Part shown: positions 1 through 10,600 of the stretch, piece by piece
How positions within the stretch are numbered: the first letter of the stretch is position 1
How the letters are laid out: the number at the start of each line of letters is the position of its first letter
Source: Globomyces pollinis-pini
Lineage: Eukaryota > Chytridiomycota > Chytridiomycetes > Rhizophydiales > Globomycetaceae
Direction of reading: 5' to 3'
DNA length: 45,177 nt
Assembly: GCA_025399215.1 (NCBI GenBank)
Contig: MU621227.1
Span: forward strand, 1-45,177
Made by a program: the position numbers and the translations under genes
Notes under the pieces: generated by a model
Databases searched by the model: none
Told to the model about the DNA's origin: nothing
Seen by the model: the letters and a program-made list of their open reading frames with translations, nothing else

Positions 1-1684
1 AATGAAGCTGATGTACTCATGGATATTCTCAGCAACAGAGGTGTTAACCCAATTAAATCCTACAGTTCAAATGAACTTGCCCAGCTTTGGCGCGAGAAAG
101 AATTGCGGGAAGAGACAGGCAAGGCTATCAAAAAAGCTATCAGCGAAGCAGTTGAAGTTGAGGGGCGTCAAAACTTCGGAAAGCACAATGGTTCTCAGAT
201 ATCTACGGATGTGACCGATGCAATCACAGTTGAAGATGGTGTAACGGATGTTAAGACTGATACCGAGCCTATTCAAGAAGAAGTAAATGATGCGGAAAGT
301 GCAACTGGTACTGAATTCTCTGCAGATGACGAAGTGAATTTTGAAGTTGCGAGAATCAAGGATGAGGAAACTGCTGATAGTAGCTTGCAGACAAGCGATG
401 TAGCTGTTCATATTTCAGATGGTGTTAGTGGGGAATCATCCGACAGTTTGGATAAGGATGCTACTCCTACAGCAAGTGAAGCAACATCACCAGTTTCGCC
501 TACAGACTCAGAGGAAATGCATGATATTATGAGACATCCTTCAGTTCGCTTTGCCACAAGAGCTAATTCTGAGAAACTATCTCGTGCGATATCAATTGCT
601 AAAAATGTCAGATCTGTCAACCTCAAAAGATCCAAATCAATTGCTCAAAGCATAGCTGCAATTAAAGTTCATGATCTTTCTGAAGGTGAAATGGAAAACA
701 TTATATATGATACTATTGCAAGAGTCTCAAAAGAGGATGAAAATTTCCACAAATTTGTACCTGAATTGATCAAGGCTAGAGGGGCAAGCTATTTGAAGCA
801 ATTCTTTTTAGCTCACAATTTAAGTTTATTACAACAATATCGAAATATTTCCGGTCTGGTATTGGAATTTTTGGTGTGCGTTGTTGCTGGAGTGTTGATG
901 GGTATGTCAGTGCAGGGATTCAAAGAATTTTACATTGGATTATACCAAGGACCTATGGCTGTCATATCACCGGCACCCGTAAATTGGATTGTACCGCAGT
1001 TTGGAATGTTATGTGGTTGCACAGTAGCGCTTGCCGGTTCTGCAGCAGGAGTTCAAGTGTTCGGAGAAGAATTGCCAATCTACTGGAGAAATGCATCTTC
1101 TGGTCATTCACCACTATCATACTACCTGGTAAAATTTACAAAATATTTAACTAGTAGGGCAAATCTATGGCTTCGATGTACCGAATCGTAATGTCTGCAC
1201 TTCATTTCTCTGCAGTGCTATTTGTGTTGGGTAAACCAATGATTCCTTTTAAGGTGCAATACGCAATGATTGGTCTTATGTTTTTTGGTGTTTACGGATT
1301 GTGTTCATTTGTATCAATGGTGGTCAAGCGAGAGAACGCTTCGCTTCTTGCTGTTATTATTTCATTAATTGCTGCTGTGTTTTGTGGATATGGGCCAACA
1401 CTCGTGGATGTCAAAAGTTGGAAACTTTATTGGTTCTGGGCTATGCAATTTAATATGTGGGGCTGTGAAGCGCACTGTAAGTAGATTATCCCATTCTAAA
1501 CCTAGTTAATGAGAGTTTGAAGGTGTATGAAAATGTTTATGACAATATATTTGCACGAGATCAATTTGGATATACGCTTGACAGAACAGGCCTAGATTTT
1601 ATTATGATGATAGTCATTGGTACAATTTGGAGAATTTTAGGATTCTTTGCCATGATCTTAATGAACAGAGACAAACAACGTTAA
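1..1684 (+). CDS. ABCG transporter, C-terminal part (tandem copy 1, 5' truncated by window)
   Basis: The window opens inside an ABCG (white/PDR-type) ATP-binding cassette transporter. What remains is the end of the nucleotide-binding domain, starting at the conserved NEAD/LMDI segment, then a long acidic Ser/Thr-rich linker (about nt 60-740) and the ABC2-type membrane domain. Two 29-nt introns (1129-1157, 1477-1505) restore the frame and occupy the same positions as in the two downstream paralogues. The membrane part contains the FGEELPIYWRNASSGHS stretch shared by all three copies. The linker is roughly 200 residues, against about 45 in copy 2. These proteins move lipids or hydrophobic compounds across membranes; the substrate cannot be read from sequence. 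The stop is TAA at 1682-1684. The first 56 nt are identical to 3772-3827 in copy 2. Confidence 0.9.
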
Positions 1685-1786
1685 ATATATTAGAATTTAA
1701 TAGTAATTTTTTGCTGTTTTCTATGATCTGGTATAATTCAAGTAGTGATGGTTTATATGTCAGATTTTAAGGATAACAGTTGAAAA

Positions 1787-2022
1787 TTAGGTCTCAGAAT
1801 TGCATTCACAACACCTATTTTCATAGCGACAATTGACCATTTTGGCATTTAAATTGGCATTACTGCTTCGCTTTGCCAAGTTAGCAACACCTTGTGGTAC
1901 TAGGCAGCATGTCCCAGGTTTGCTGACAGGAACGAACGGCTTAATCTGCACAGATTTTATCCTGTCATTATACTCTATTTCGTATTTGAGCAAGATATAG
2001 CTTTCCAGTAACTCGAAGTTTC
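1787..2022 (-). other. Possible cysteine-rich exon or small gene (uncertain)
   Basis: A minus-strand frame stays open from a TGA just upstream of about 2022 down to a stop at 1787. It encodes about 78 residues and ends in a cysteine cluster with two CC pairs (PGTCC and ENRCCEC). There is no ATG at its 5' end, so it would need an upstream exon; none is clear. I recognise no family. It may be an exon of an unannotated secreted protein, a pseudogene remnant or chance. It lies tail-to-tail with ABCG copy 1. Confidence 0.15.
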
Positions 2023-2173
2023 AGCAACGTATAATTATATCAATTTGACAGCTGAAAGAAGAAAATCTTTTTTACATTTCATTACGGTACCAATTTGAAT
2101 ATTTTTGAACATCCGCATTATTATCAGACGATGACAGTATTCCAAATACCAAATCAAACCCGGGCCGAAATAT

Positions 2174-2243
2174 CGGACCGGGTGTGAATTTGCTTTGCTG
2201 GCTAGTCGTTGTGTGACCTTTCGATAAGGCGGTCCGGGTGTGA
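2174..2243. promoter_or_regulatory. Paired CGG-N-CCG GC-rich motifs upstream of ABCG copy 2
   Basis: The 14-mer CGGWCCGGGTGTGA occurs twice, at 2174-2187 (W=A) and 2230-2243 (W=T), 56 bp apart, ending 48 bp before the ATG at 2291. A related GC-rich string precedes the first copy at about 2159-2166. CGG half-sites facing each other across one base resemble fungal Zn2Cys6 regulator sites. This is a pattern-based inference; no cognate factor is visible in the window. Confidence 0.4.
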
Positions 2244-2290
2244 TTTTCCATATAGAATGCTTGGATTTTTAATCAGTAGCAATTAATTGA

Positions 2291-4885
2291 ATGGCACAAC
2301 CACCGCAACTACCAGGAATGCAATGTTATTTTGCCAATACTACTGGATTCCCATTATTTGTTAATGACGATGGCACTCTAAAATACTCTGAACCTCAATG
2401 TCCAAAGGGCTACTATTGTCCCTTTATTGACAAAAACAATCCTGCAACCCAGCCAATGTTCTGTCCAGCCTCTTCGCGTTGTACTGTACAGCGACTGAAC
2501 TCACAAACTTGCAAAGGGGATAATGATGGAAGACAAGGTCCTTTGGAACCGGTTATCTGCCCCAAAGGATATGTTTGTCCAACACCTAACGAAAAAAAGC
2601 TTTGGTAAGACCTTGAATACTCATTTCTCTTAGTCCAGCAGGATATTTTTGTCCAAGTGGAACATTTGAGCCAATCAAGTGCGACATGATATCAAGCTGC
2701 CCAGAAGGAACTTTCCACCAAACTTCATACAACGGTATTGTAGTCCTTGGAATCTTGGATCTCATCCTTCTTGCTCTTGTTATTGGTAGAACAATCTTTG
2801 AAAAGAAACGAGCTGCTGCGCTTGATTCTGGTCTACCTCAAACAGACACTAAACAAACTTCTAGTCCAGAAAAGATTTTGACAGATGCATTCAAGCGATC
2901 TTTGAACGGTCGTGAACTAAAGATGAACTTTAAAATGGACAAACTCGGTTATACTCTTCCAAATGGTAAAACCATCTTGCAAGGTGTCAGTGGCCCTATT
3001 CGATCTTCGCGTATGACTGCTATCATGGGTCCCTCTGGTGCTGGAAGTAATTGTTCTTAATCAAGTTAATATTAGAAACTACGTTTATGAACGTACTCTG
3101 TGGAAAAGTCAACCGAACATCTGGACATTTATGGGTTAGTGGGAAAGAAGTCGAACTAGAACCATTTAAGAAAATTTATGGATTTGTTCCTCAAGTATTG
3201 ATTTAATTGATACTAATCATCAATAGGAAGATATCATGCATCGAGAATTGACTGTCCGAGAAAACATTTTGCATTCTGCTCGAATTAGATTACCAAAAGG
3301 TTGGACCAATAGCGAGATCGAAGAACACGTAGATAATGTATTAAAGATGCTGAACTTGAGTCATGTTGCTCACACTATTATTGGTGACGAAACTACACGA
3401 GGGATTTCAGGAGGTCAGAGAAAGCGAGTGAATATTGGTATTGAAATTGCAGCAGCTCCTATCTGTTTGTTTTTGGATGAACCTACGTCAGGGTATGTTT
3501 GGATAATTTAACAGTGAAGGTTGGATTCAAGTGCAGCATTAGAAGTTGCAGAAATGCTCAAACATATTTCCAAACTTGGAATTACTATAGTAGCAGTTAT
3601 TCATCAACCTCGAACCGAAATTTTCCATACTTTTGACGACGTATTGATGATTGCACCAGGAGGCAAAACAGCGTATCTGGGACCAACAGAGGAAGTTATT
3701 CCATACTATAAAGATATGGGATTCGAGGTATGTTAACTATGAAATTGACAAGTAAGTTCCCTGCCGGGATTAATGAAGCTGATGTACTCATGGATATTCT
3801 CAGCAACAGAGGTGTTAACCCAATTAAGACGTATAATTCAAATGAACTTACGGAAAAATGGGCTGAAAGAGAACTGGAAGAAATCGCGAAACCTGTAGAT
3901 GATAAAAGTGAAAAGACAGGATTACCAACCCAAAGTGACGATGAAGACTTCCACAAGTATGTTCCCGACTTGATCGCCGCTCGTGGGGCAAGTTACCTTA
4001 AACAGTTTATGTTAGCCCATAATTTGAGTATTCTGCAACAATATCGCAACGTTTCTGGTCTGATCCTTGAATTCTGTGTTTGTATCGTTGCAGGAGTATT
4101 GATGGGAATGTCCGTCCAAGGATTTAATGAATTTTATGTCGGTTTATATACAGGATCATTAGCTGTTATATCACCTGCACCGGTGAATTGGTTGGTACCC
4201 CAATTTGGGATGTTGATTGGTTGTACAGTTGCTTTAGCTGGCTCTGCAGCAGGAGTCCAAGTATTTGGAGAAGAATTGCCAATTTATTGGAGAAACGCAT
4301 CCTCTGGTCATTCACCAATCTCTTATTATCTGGTAATTTCATATGTTAGTTAAACTCCAGGGAAAAACTATTGCAACTATCTATAGAATATTTTTATCAT
4401 CATTGCACTTTGCTGCGATATTATTTGTTTTGGCAAAGCCAATGATCCCATTCTGGGTTCAATTTGCTATGATAGGGTTAATGTTTTATGGTGTCTATGG
4501 TCTGTGCTCATTTGTATCCATGGTAGTAAAGCGCGAAAATGCGTCTTTGTTGGCTGTTATATTCTCATTGATTGCTGCAGTGTTTTGTGGATACGGGCCT
4601 ACACTAGTGGACGTGAAAAGCTGGAAGTTGTTTTGGGTATGGGCTCTACAGTTTAACATGTGGGGTTGTGAAGCACAATGTAAGTTTATATTTGTTTTAA
4701 TTTTAGTCAATGAGAGTTTGAAAATCTACGAAAACGTTTATGACAATAGCTTTGCAAATGATGCATTTGGATATACGTTGAATCAAACAGGATTTGATTT
4801 TCTAATGATGGTGGTGATAGGATCAAGTTGGAGAGTACTTGGATATATTGCCATGATTGGAATGAACCGCGACAAACAGCGTTAG
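2291..4885 (+). CDS. ABCG transporter with Cys-rich N-terminal domain (tandem copy 2)
   Basis: Predicted 797-residue half-size ABCG transporter in eight exons. Introns are 2605-2633, 3047-3075, 3195-3226, 3493-3519, 3728-3756, 4333-4360 and 4680-4706. Order: a cysteine-rich N-terminal domain with CPKGYYCP-type repeats (residues about 10-130), one membrane segment (about 138-156), then the nucleotide-binding domain with Walker A GPSGAGKTT (about 236), signature ISGGQRKR (about 340), Walker B with LDEPTSG (about 362) and the H-loop VIHQPR (about 396), then the C-terminal ABC2 membrane domain. The Cys-rich/TM/NBD/TMD layout resembles plant ABCG24/28-type and fungal Adp1-like proteins. No signal peptide is visible, so either the first membrane helix inserts with its N terminus outside or a 5' exon is missing. 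Intron 3047-3075 splits the Walker A lysine codon. Confidence 0.92.
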
Positions 4886-4967
4886 AACAAATTAGTGATT
4901 ATATATAATTTTACCATTACCCATACATAACATTCCTCTTATAATTTTAATCAAAAATAGATCGCCC

Positions 4968-4979
4968 GACCGGCCGGTC
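4968..4979. promoter_or_regulatory. GC-rich perfect palindrome upstream of ABCG copy 3
   Basis: GACCGGCCGGTC is a perfect 12-bp palindrome in otherwise AT-rich spacer, 112 bp before the ATG at 5092. It shares CCGG and CGG/CCG half-sites with the motif pair in front of copy 2, so it may belong to the same control system. Inference only. Confidence 0.35.
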
Positions 4980-5091
4980 TTCTGATCGCACCAACTACGG
5001 CTTTGTACTATTTTTCCTGCACATGAAACATCGCTAGTTCGGGATCAGAATTCGATTAAATTCTTTACTTAAATAATTAGAACTACATTAG

Positions 5092-7643
5092 ATGGAAAAT
5101 CTTCCTGTTCCACTTCGGAATGTTTCAACCTGTTATTTTTCAAATTACACTGGAGTTGTCATTGATACTAAACCTTATTGTAAACCTGGATTCTTCTGTC
5201 CATTCATCTCTGAAGATAATCCAGATTCATTACCGAGAATGTGCACACCTTCTTTTCAATGTGAATATTACAGGCTTCAAGGACTGAGATGTCCTGATGG
5301 TTATCACGGAAGCCAAGGTTTATATGAACCTACCGTCTGTCCAAAAGGCTACTACTGCCCAACATTTAAAGAACTTTACGCTTGTCCAAAAGGATTTTAT
5401 TGTCCTACTGGTACCATTCAGCCTAAAGCTTGTGATTTTATCTCTTATTGCCCTGAAGGTACTGTTGCGCAGAAATCATTCAATGGCGTTGTTACCTTTG
5501 TTGTACTGGACTTATTGCTAATATTGGTTTGCCTTTACCGCAGACACAGAGAGTCAATCAGCAGAGGAACTTCGGAACAAATTCCTTTACGAACCAGTTC
5601 CAGCGCTTTCACTGACACTGTCAAAGAAACTCTTATTTCCAGCTTCAAAAAGTCAATGAATGGCAAACAGTTTCAAATTCAATTTAAAATGGATGGCTTG
5701 AGGTATCATTTACCAAGTGGAAAATCAATTTTAAATGGTATCAGTGGTCAGATACATTCCTCCAGAATGACTGCTGTTATGGGTCCTTCAGGAGCGGGAA
5801 GTAAGTTTAGATTAAATCTGATATTTAGAAACGACATTTATGAATATTCTTTGTGGAAAGTTAACAAAAACTGGAGGAAATCTTTGGATAAACGGACGTC
5901 AACTAGACCTAGCCAAATTTAAGAAAATATATGGATATGTTCCGCAGGACGATACTATGCATACGGAACTGTCTGTACGTGAAAATATATTACACTCAGC
6001 CCGTATACGTTTGCCCTCTACTTGGACATCCCTTGAGATTGAATCTCACGTGGATAATTTACTAGAAACCCTTAATCTTTCACACGTTGCCCATAACATT
6101 GTTGGCAATGAAAGAGTTCGTGGAATTTCGGGTGGTCAGAAAAAGAAAGTCAATATAGGAATTGAGTTGGCTGCCACACCACTGTGCTTGTGCTTGGATG
6201 AACCTACTTCAGGACTTGATGCGACAGCTGCGTTGGAAGTAACTGAATTACTCAAACGGATTTCACAACTGAGTATGACCATCATCTCTGTAATTCATCA
6301 ACCCCGGGCAGAGATATTTAGACAGTATCAAATATTGTTTAATTTTTACTAGGTTTGATGACGTACTCTTAATTGCTCCAAATGGACAAACTGCATATTG
6401 GGGACCTACTAGTGAAGCAAGAGGGTATTTTGAGAATTTAGGATATGAGGTATTAGATAATCAGCTGAATTTTAGTTTGTAGATGGATCAAATGAAGCCG
6501 ATATTCTGATGGACATTGTAAGTGGAAGGGGCATAAACAAAACACAAATGCTATCCATCGAAGAGTTGGTGCAGTATTGCAAGAATCACACAACTGATCA
6601 ATTAAAAATCTCAAACACGAAGAAAGATCAAATTAATGTTGATTTGGACGAAGAAGAAGGTCATTCAAATTCTGATATTTCGATGTCATCTGCGGATGAG
6701 TTATTTCACTCCAACTCGGACACATTGGTGAAGGAAAGAAATGTTAGTTTTTTCAAACAACTATGGTATTGTCATAATCTTAGTTTGGTTCAACAGTATC
6801 GGTCATTACCTGGTTTGGTTCTAGAAGTTGGTGTAGGTGGAGCTGCTGGGATGCTTATGGGACTTGCTGTTAACCAAGTTAGTGAAATGTATGCTGGAAT
6901 GTATATAATGCCATACACTTTATTATCTGTTTCTCCATTCTATTGGCCAGTTCCTCAATATGGTCTCATGATTGGGATGGCAGTTGGATTAGCTGCTGCA
7001 CCTTCGGCTGTTCAAGTGTTTGGTGAAGAAATGCCTATTTATTGGCGTAATGCCTCGGCTGGCCATTCAAAATTCGCTTACTATTTGGTAATCTAGATTG
7101 AATCTTTAATACGTAGGGCAAAACTATTGCCAGTCTTTACAGAATATTCTTGGCATCACTGCATTTTGCATCCATTTTGTATTTGCTAGCAGCTCCGCAA
7201 ATACCTTTTTGGGTGCAATTTTCTATGATTGGGCTGATGTTTTTCGGTGTTTATGGTGTTGCTTCTGTCGTATCTATGATTGTAAGCAGAGAAAATTCAA
7301 CTCTATTGGCGGTTGTGATATCACTCTTTGCAGCAATCTTTTGTGGTTATGGACCTACATTGCATGATGCACGCAAATGGAACATGTATTGGTTATGGGC
7401 TATACAATTTAACATGTGGGGATGTGAAGCTCAATGTAAGTGTCTTTTATATTAATATTTTTAGTTTCTGAGACCTTAAGTGTTTATGAACATATCTATG
7501 ATTCAGCTCAGAGCAATCTGCCTTTTGGTTATACCTTAAACAGAACCAAGACCGACTTTTTAGTCATGATATTGATTGGTGTAATATGGCGCGCATTTGG
7601 CTTTATTTGCATGCTCAGTTTCAATAAAAGCAAACAGCGTTAA
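5092..7643 (+). CDS. ABCG transporter with Cys-rich N-terminal domain (tandem copy 3)
   Basis: Predicted 803-residue paralogue of copies 1 and 2 in six exons (introns 5801-5828, 6325-6352, 6450-6475, 7088-7116, 7436-7464). The N-terminal domain carries repeated CPKGYYCP/CPKGFYCP motifs, followed by one hydrophobic helix (about residues 140-160). The nucleotide-binding domain has Walker A GPSGAGKTT (about 230), signature ISGGQKKK (about 335), Walker B with LDEPTSGLD (about 357) and VIHQPR, followed by the multi-span membrane domain. Four introns match copy 2 exactly in position. Copy 3 lacks the copy-2 introns at 2605, 3195 and 3493 and has its own at 6325. The signature ends in KKK rather than the RKR of copy 2. 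The TAA stop lies only 32 bp from the convergent FAB1 stop. Confidence 0.93.
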
Positions 7644-7675
7644 TGTAGATCAATTAATATAATGAAAGAACATAT

Positions 7676-10600
7676 TTACAATTTTGTGTCTTGCTTTGCA
7701 GGATTTTCAGATTCAATAGTGGACATATTTTTATCTGGTACCATCAAGAAATATTTATCCATAGCTTCTCTGAATCTATTTTTATACTGCCGTGGAGTAA
7801 CAATGGTGGGTTCCATACCTCTACCCCCAAGCAAACCAGTTTCTTTTACCCAACTCTCCAGCCTAACAGTTAATTGCCAATCTAATACTGTTTATCCCAT
7901 GTAAATGTTCGTATAAAATCTAGGTGTTAAAAGTGCACGAAGTTACCAACAATGCCAACTACTAGTTCATTAGACTCTGAATCAATTCCAACTAGGAGAG
8001 AGTAGTCCATGACATTTAGTTTCGAAAGAAATAGGGTATCATTGTACACGGATGCCCTCAATACTTTTTTTGAATGTTCCCGAATAAATAATGGCGACTC
8101 ATATATCACTTGGGTCAGTAACAATTCCTTACTTTCTAGTAAATTTTTATCCAGCAGCACTTCATTTGTTTTCCAGTGGACTGCACATGACGATTTCGTT
8201 CAGAGCCTTTTAAATCAAAAATTCTAGAAATATTGTGTCTTTCATAGAAAAGATTTTCCATGACTAATATATCCATTTTCATTGACTTTCTGGTAGTGGG
8301 ATTTTTGAATCCAATATGATAAAAACCAAATATCTTTGCAAGGACAGTAGGAAGCTAAACAATAATTAATTTAATCAGAATACTTCATGAAAAAATGCCT
8401 GTGACATATACTCAAAATAGGCAGGTGAAAATGATATGAGAGCTTCCACTTCAATTTGTGACAATCTCTTCACTACTAGCCAATCGTCTCTTGTTTTCAT
8501 GAAAAAAGTGCCAGACTTTCCACCAGATGCATCCCACTTTAAACATCGTGCCAAAGACTGCTCAAAAATGTCACCAACTCCACAATTTCTTCTTAGTGCA
8601 TCAAATTGCTCCGCAAAATAAATCTTGCAATGAAGTCTTGTAGGACCATCCCAAAATTCTAATAAAGATTAGGAAATGTATCTTACGATATCGAATATGG
8701 GTACCAGTTTCTCGCAACAGAGTTTCTTCAATATCAAAAGGGTTGTCATCAAATCCAATAGAAAACTTTCCATTACTATCTTCAAGATTTTCTTGGGAAG
8801 GAACTGCTTCAGAATTGCCTGATCTCATAGCTTGCAACTTCTCTTGATATGGCGCGGATGAAAGTGCAAATGATATTATCGAACTTGGCTCATCTTCTCG
8901 TACGATTATTAAGGAATCAGGAAATATATGTTCAGTAGGGTTTGATGGATAAACCAAAGGAAGAAAATTGGCGGGATTACCAGTCCAAAGATTTGTTATT
9001 GTTTTCATGATAGACGTTGGTCGAGATTCACTATTAGCAGGGGATTCAAACCTTGGCTCCTCAGTTCTCGTTTCGGCAGCTACTCCAGTGATAGTGTTCC
9101 ACTCTGACTTGAGATCATCTTCTGCAGACGGCTGGCGACCGGAAACCCCAATATGGATTGATGGAGTCACAGAACTACTTCCTGTCGAATTTACCCGAAC
9201 AGACTTTGGCCTACTAACCGACCTATTGAAAAATTGTCTCGGATACATAAATCCATCTGGTTTATCTTCCAAGTCCTCGTCGTCAAACAAAACCCGTGGT
9301 AAGGGCAATTCATCTTCCTGTTGCGTTATAGGCTCCTCAACTGGAGGTGAAGGCAATACAGATATAGCAGCAGACATACTTGGCGAATACATGACTTTTG
9401 GTAAGCGAATAAGGGTACTGGGACGAATCAATTCAATAGATAAACGTCGTTTCAACACTGGTGTGAATTCCATATCTTCTACTGTATGCACTGGTGGCGA
9501 ACTGGACAGAACGGGAGATGTGAACTTTTCCAGTGGTATATCGGGATGGTACTCCATCCGAACCACTTCATTCGGTATTGAAGAAGATATTGACGATTTG
9601 GCATCTACAACATCCTTATCAGCAAACATCCTTTTAATTTGAACAGCAGTCATACGGCGAATATCTCTTGCATCTCCTTGAACATGTGTGCGTATAAACG
9701 AAGAAAATTCTGCGTCCCATGCAGTAACTTTTTCTAAAAGTGACTTATACACTGAATTGAGGGCAACGGCATCAGTCAATGAGCTAGCAATAAAGTTTTG
9801 ATGTAATAATTGAATCATAAACTTTTTTTCCATTGTACACTTTTTTGATAATTCCGTTAATGCTTTTAGTTAATGCAATAATTAATTACCTTCTTTACAT
9901 GCTTGAACTTTTGCCTGTGGTACAATATCGTAAGTAAAGTTTGAAATTCGTTTTAATATTGAATCATAGAATTCTAAAATTTGATTTGTAATTGTTTCCA
10001 TATCCAGTTGGCGAAGTCTGACAATAGTCTCCGTTTTAGGTTTTCTACGCATTGGGGGACATGATACCTCATGAAGAATAATAGATTCATATTCAAATCG
10101 AATTGTTAAATCACGAAACGAAAAATATCGCATGTGTTCACGATGTATATCATGCGAGCATGAACTAGCACGACATCCCAACCTAGTATGATGAAATGTT
10201 AATTCTAAATATTTTCCAAATGAATACTTCCATGTCTCTTCTGACATGGGTACAAATGGTGTTGTCTCTCTACAAATTTTGCATAATGACCACATCAAGA
10301 TTCGATCACCCATTCCTTCGACAGGACATGGCAGGCTATCAACTGTGACATTTAACTTTCCGTCACCGTGAGCATAAGTTCGATAATGAAGTAACATTGA
10401 GCTACAAAGTCAATAAATTTCATTTACTTTCCACAATTTTTCAAAGGACATAAAAACTTTGAACCAAAACAGGTATCCTATAATTAAAACATAACTATAA
10501 TACTTCAATGAATTGACCTAGTGTCAAGTCAGAATCTCGGTAATATTCAATCACATGAGCTTGTGGTGGACTGCAAGGAACTGGGTTACTTTTACATATA

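Larger units (their letters stand above)
1685..2290. other. Intergenic region between ABCG copies 1 and 2
   Basis: 606 bp without a convincing gene. It holds two GC-rich CGG-N-CCG motifs near 2174 and 2230, listed separately, and a minus-strand cysteine-rich open frame (1787 to about 2022) that starts without ATG. It should contain the 3' end of copy 1 and the promoter of copy 2. Confidence 0.5.

Noticed and set aside
7662..7904. Plus-strand frame just after ABCG copy 3
   Set aside because: It is the complement of the conserved C-terminal FAB1 exons.
8968..9642. Long plus-strand open frame (224 codons)
   Set aside because: It lies antisense to a well-conserved FAB1 exon and shows no domain; a mirror of real coding sequence.
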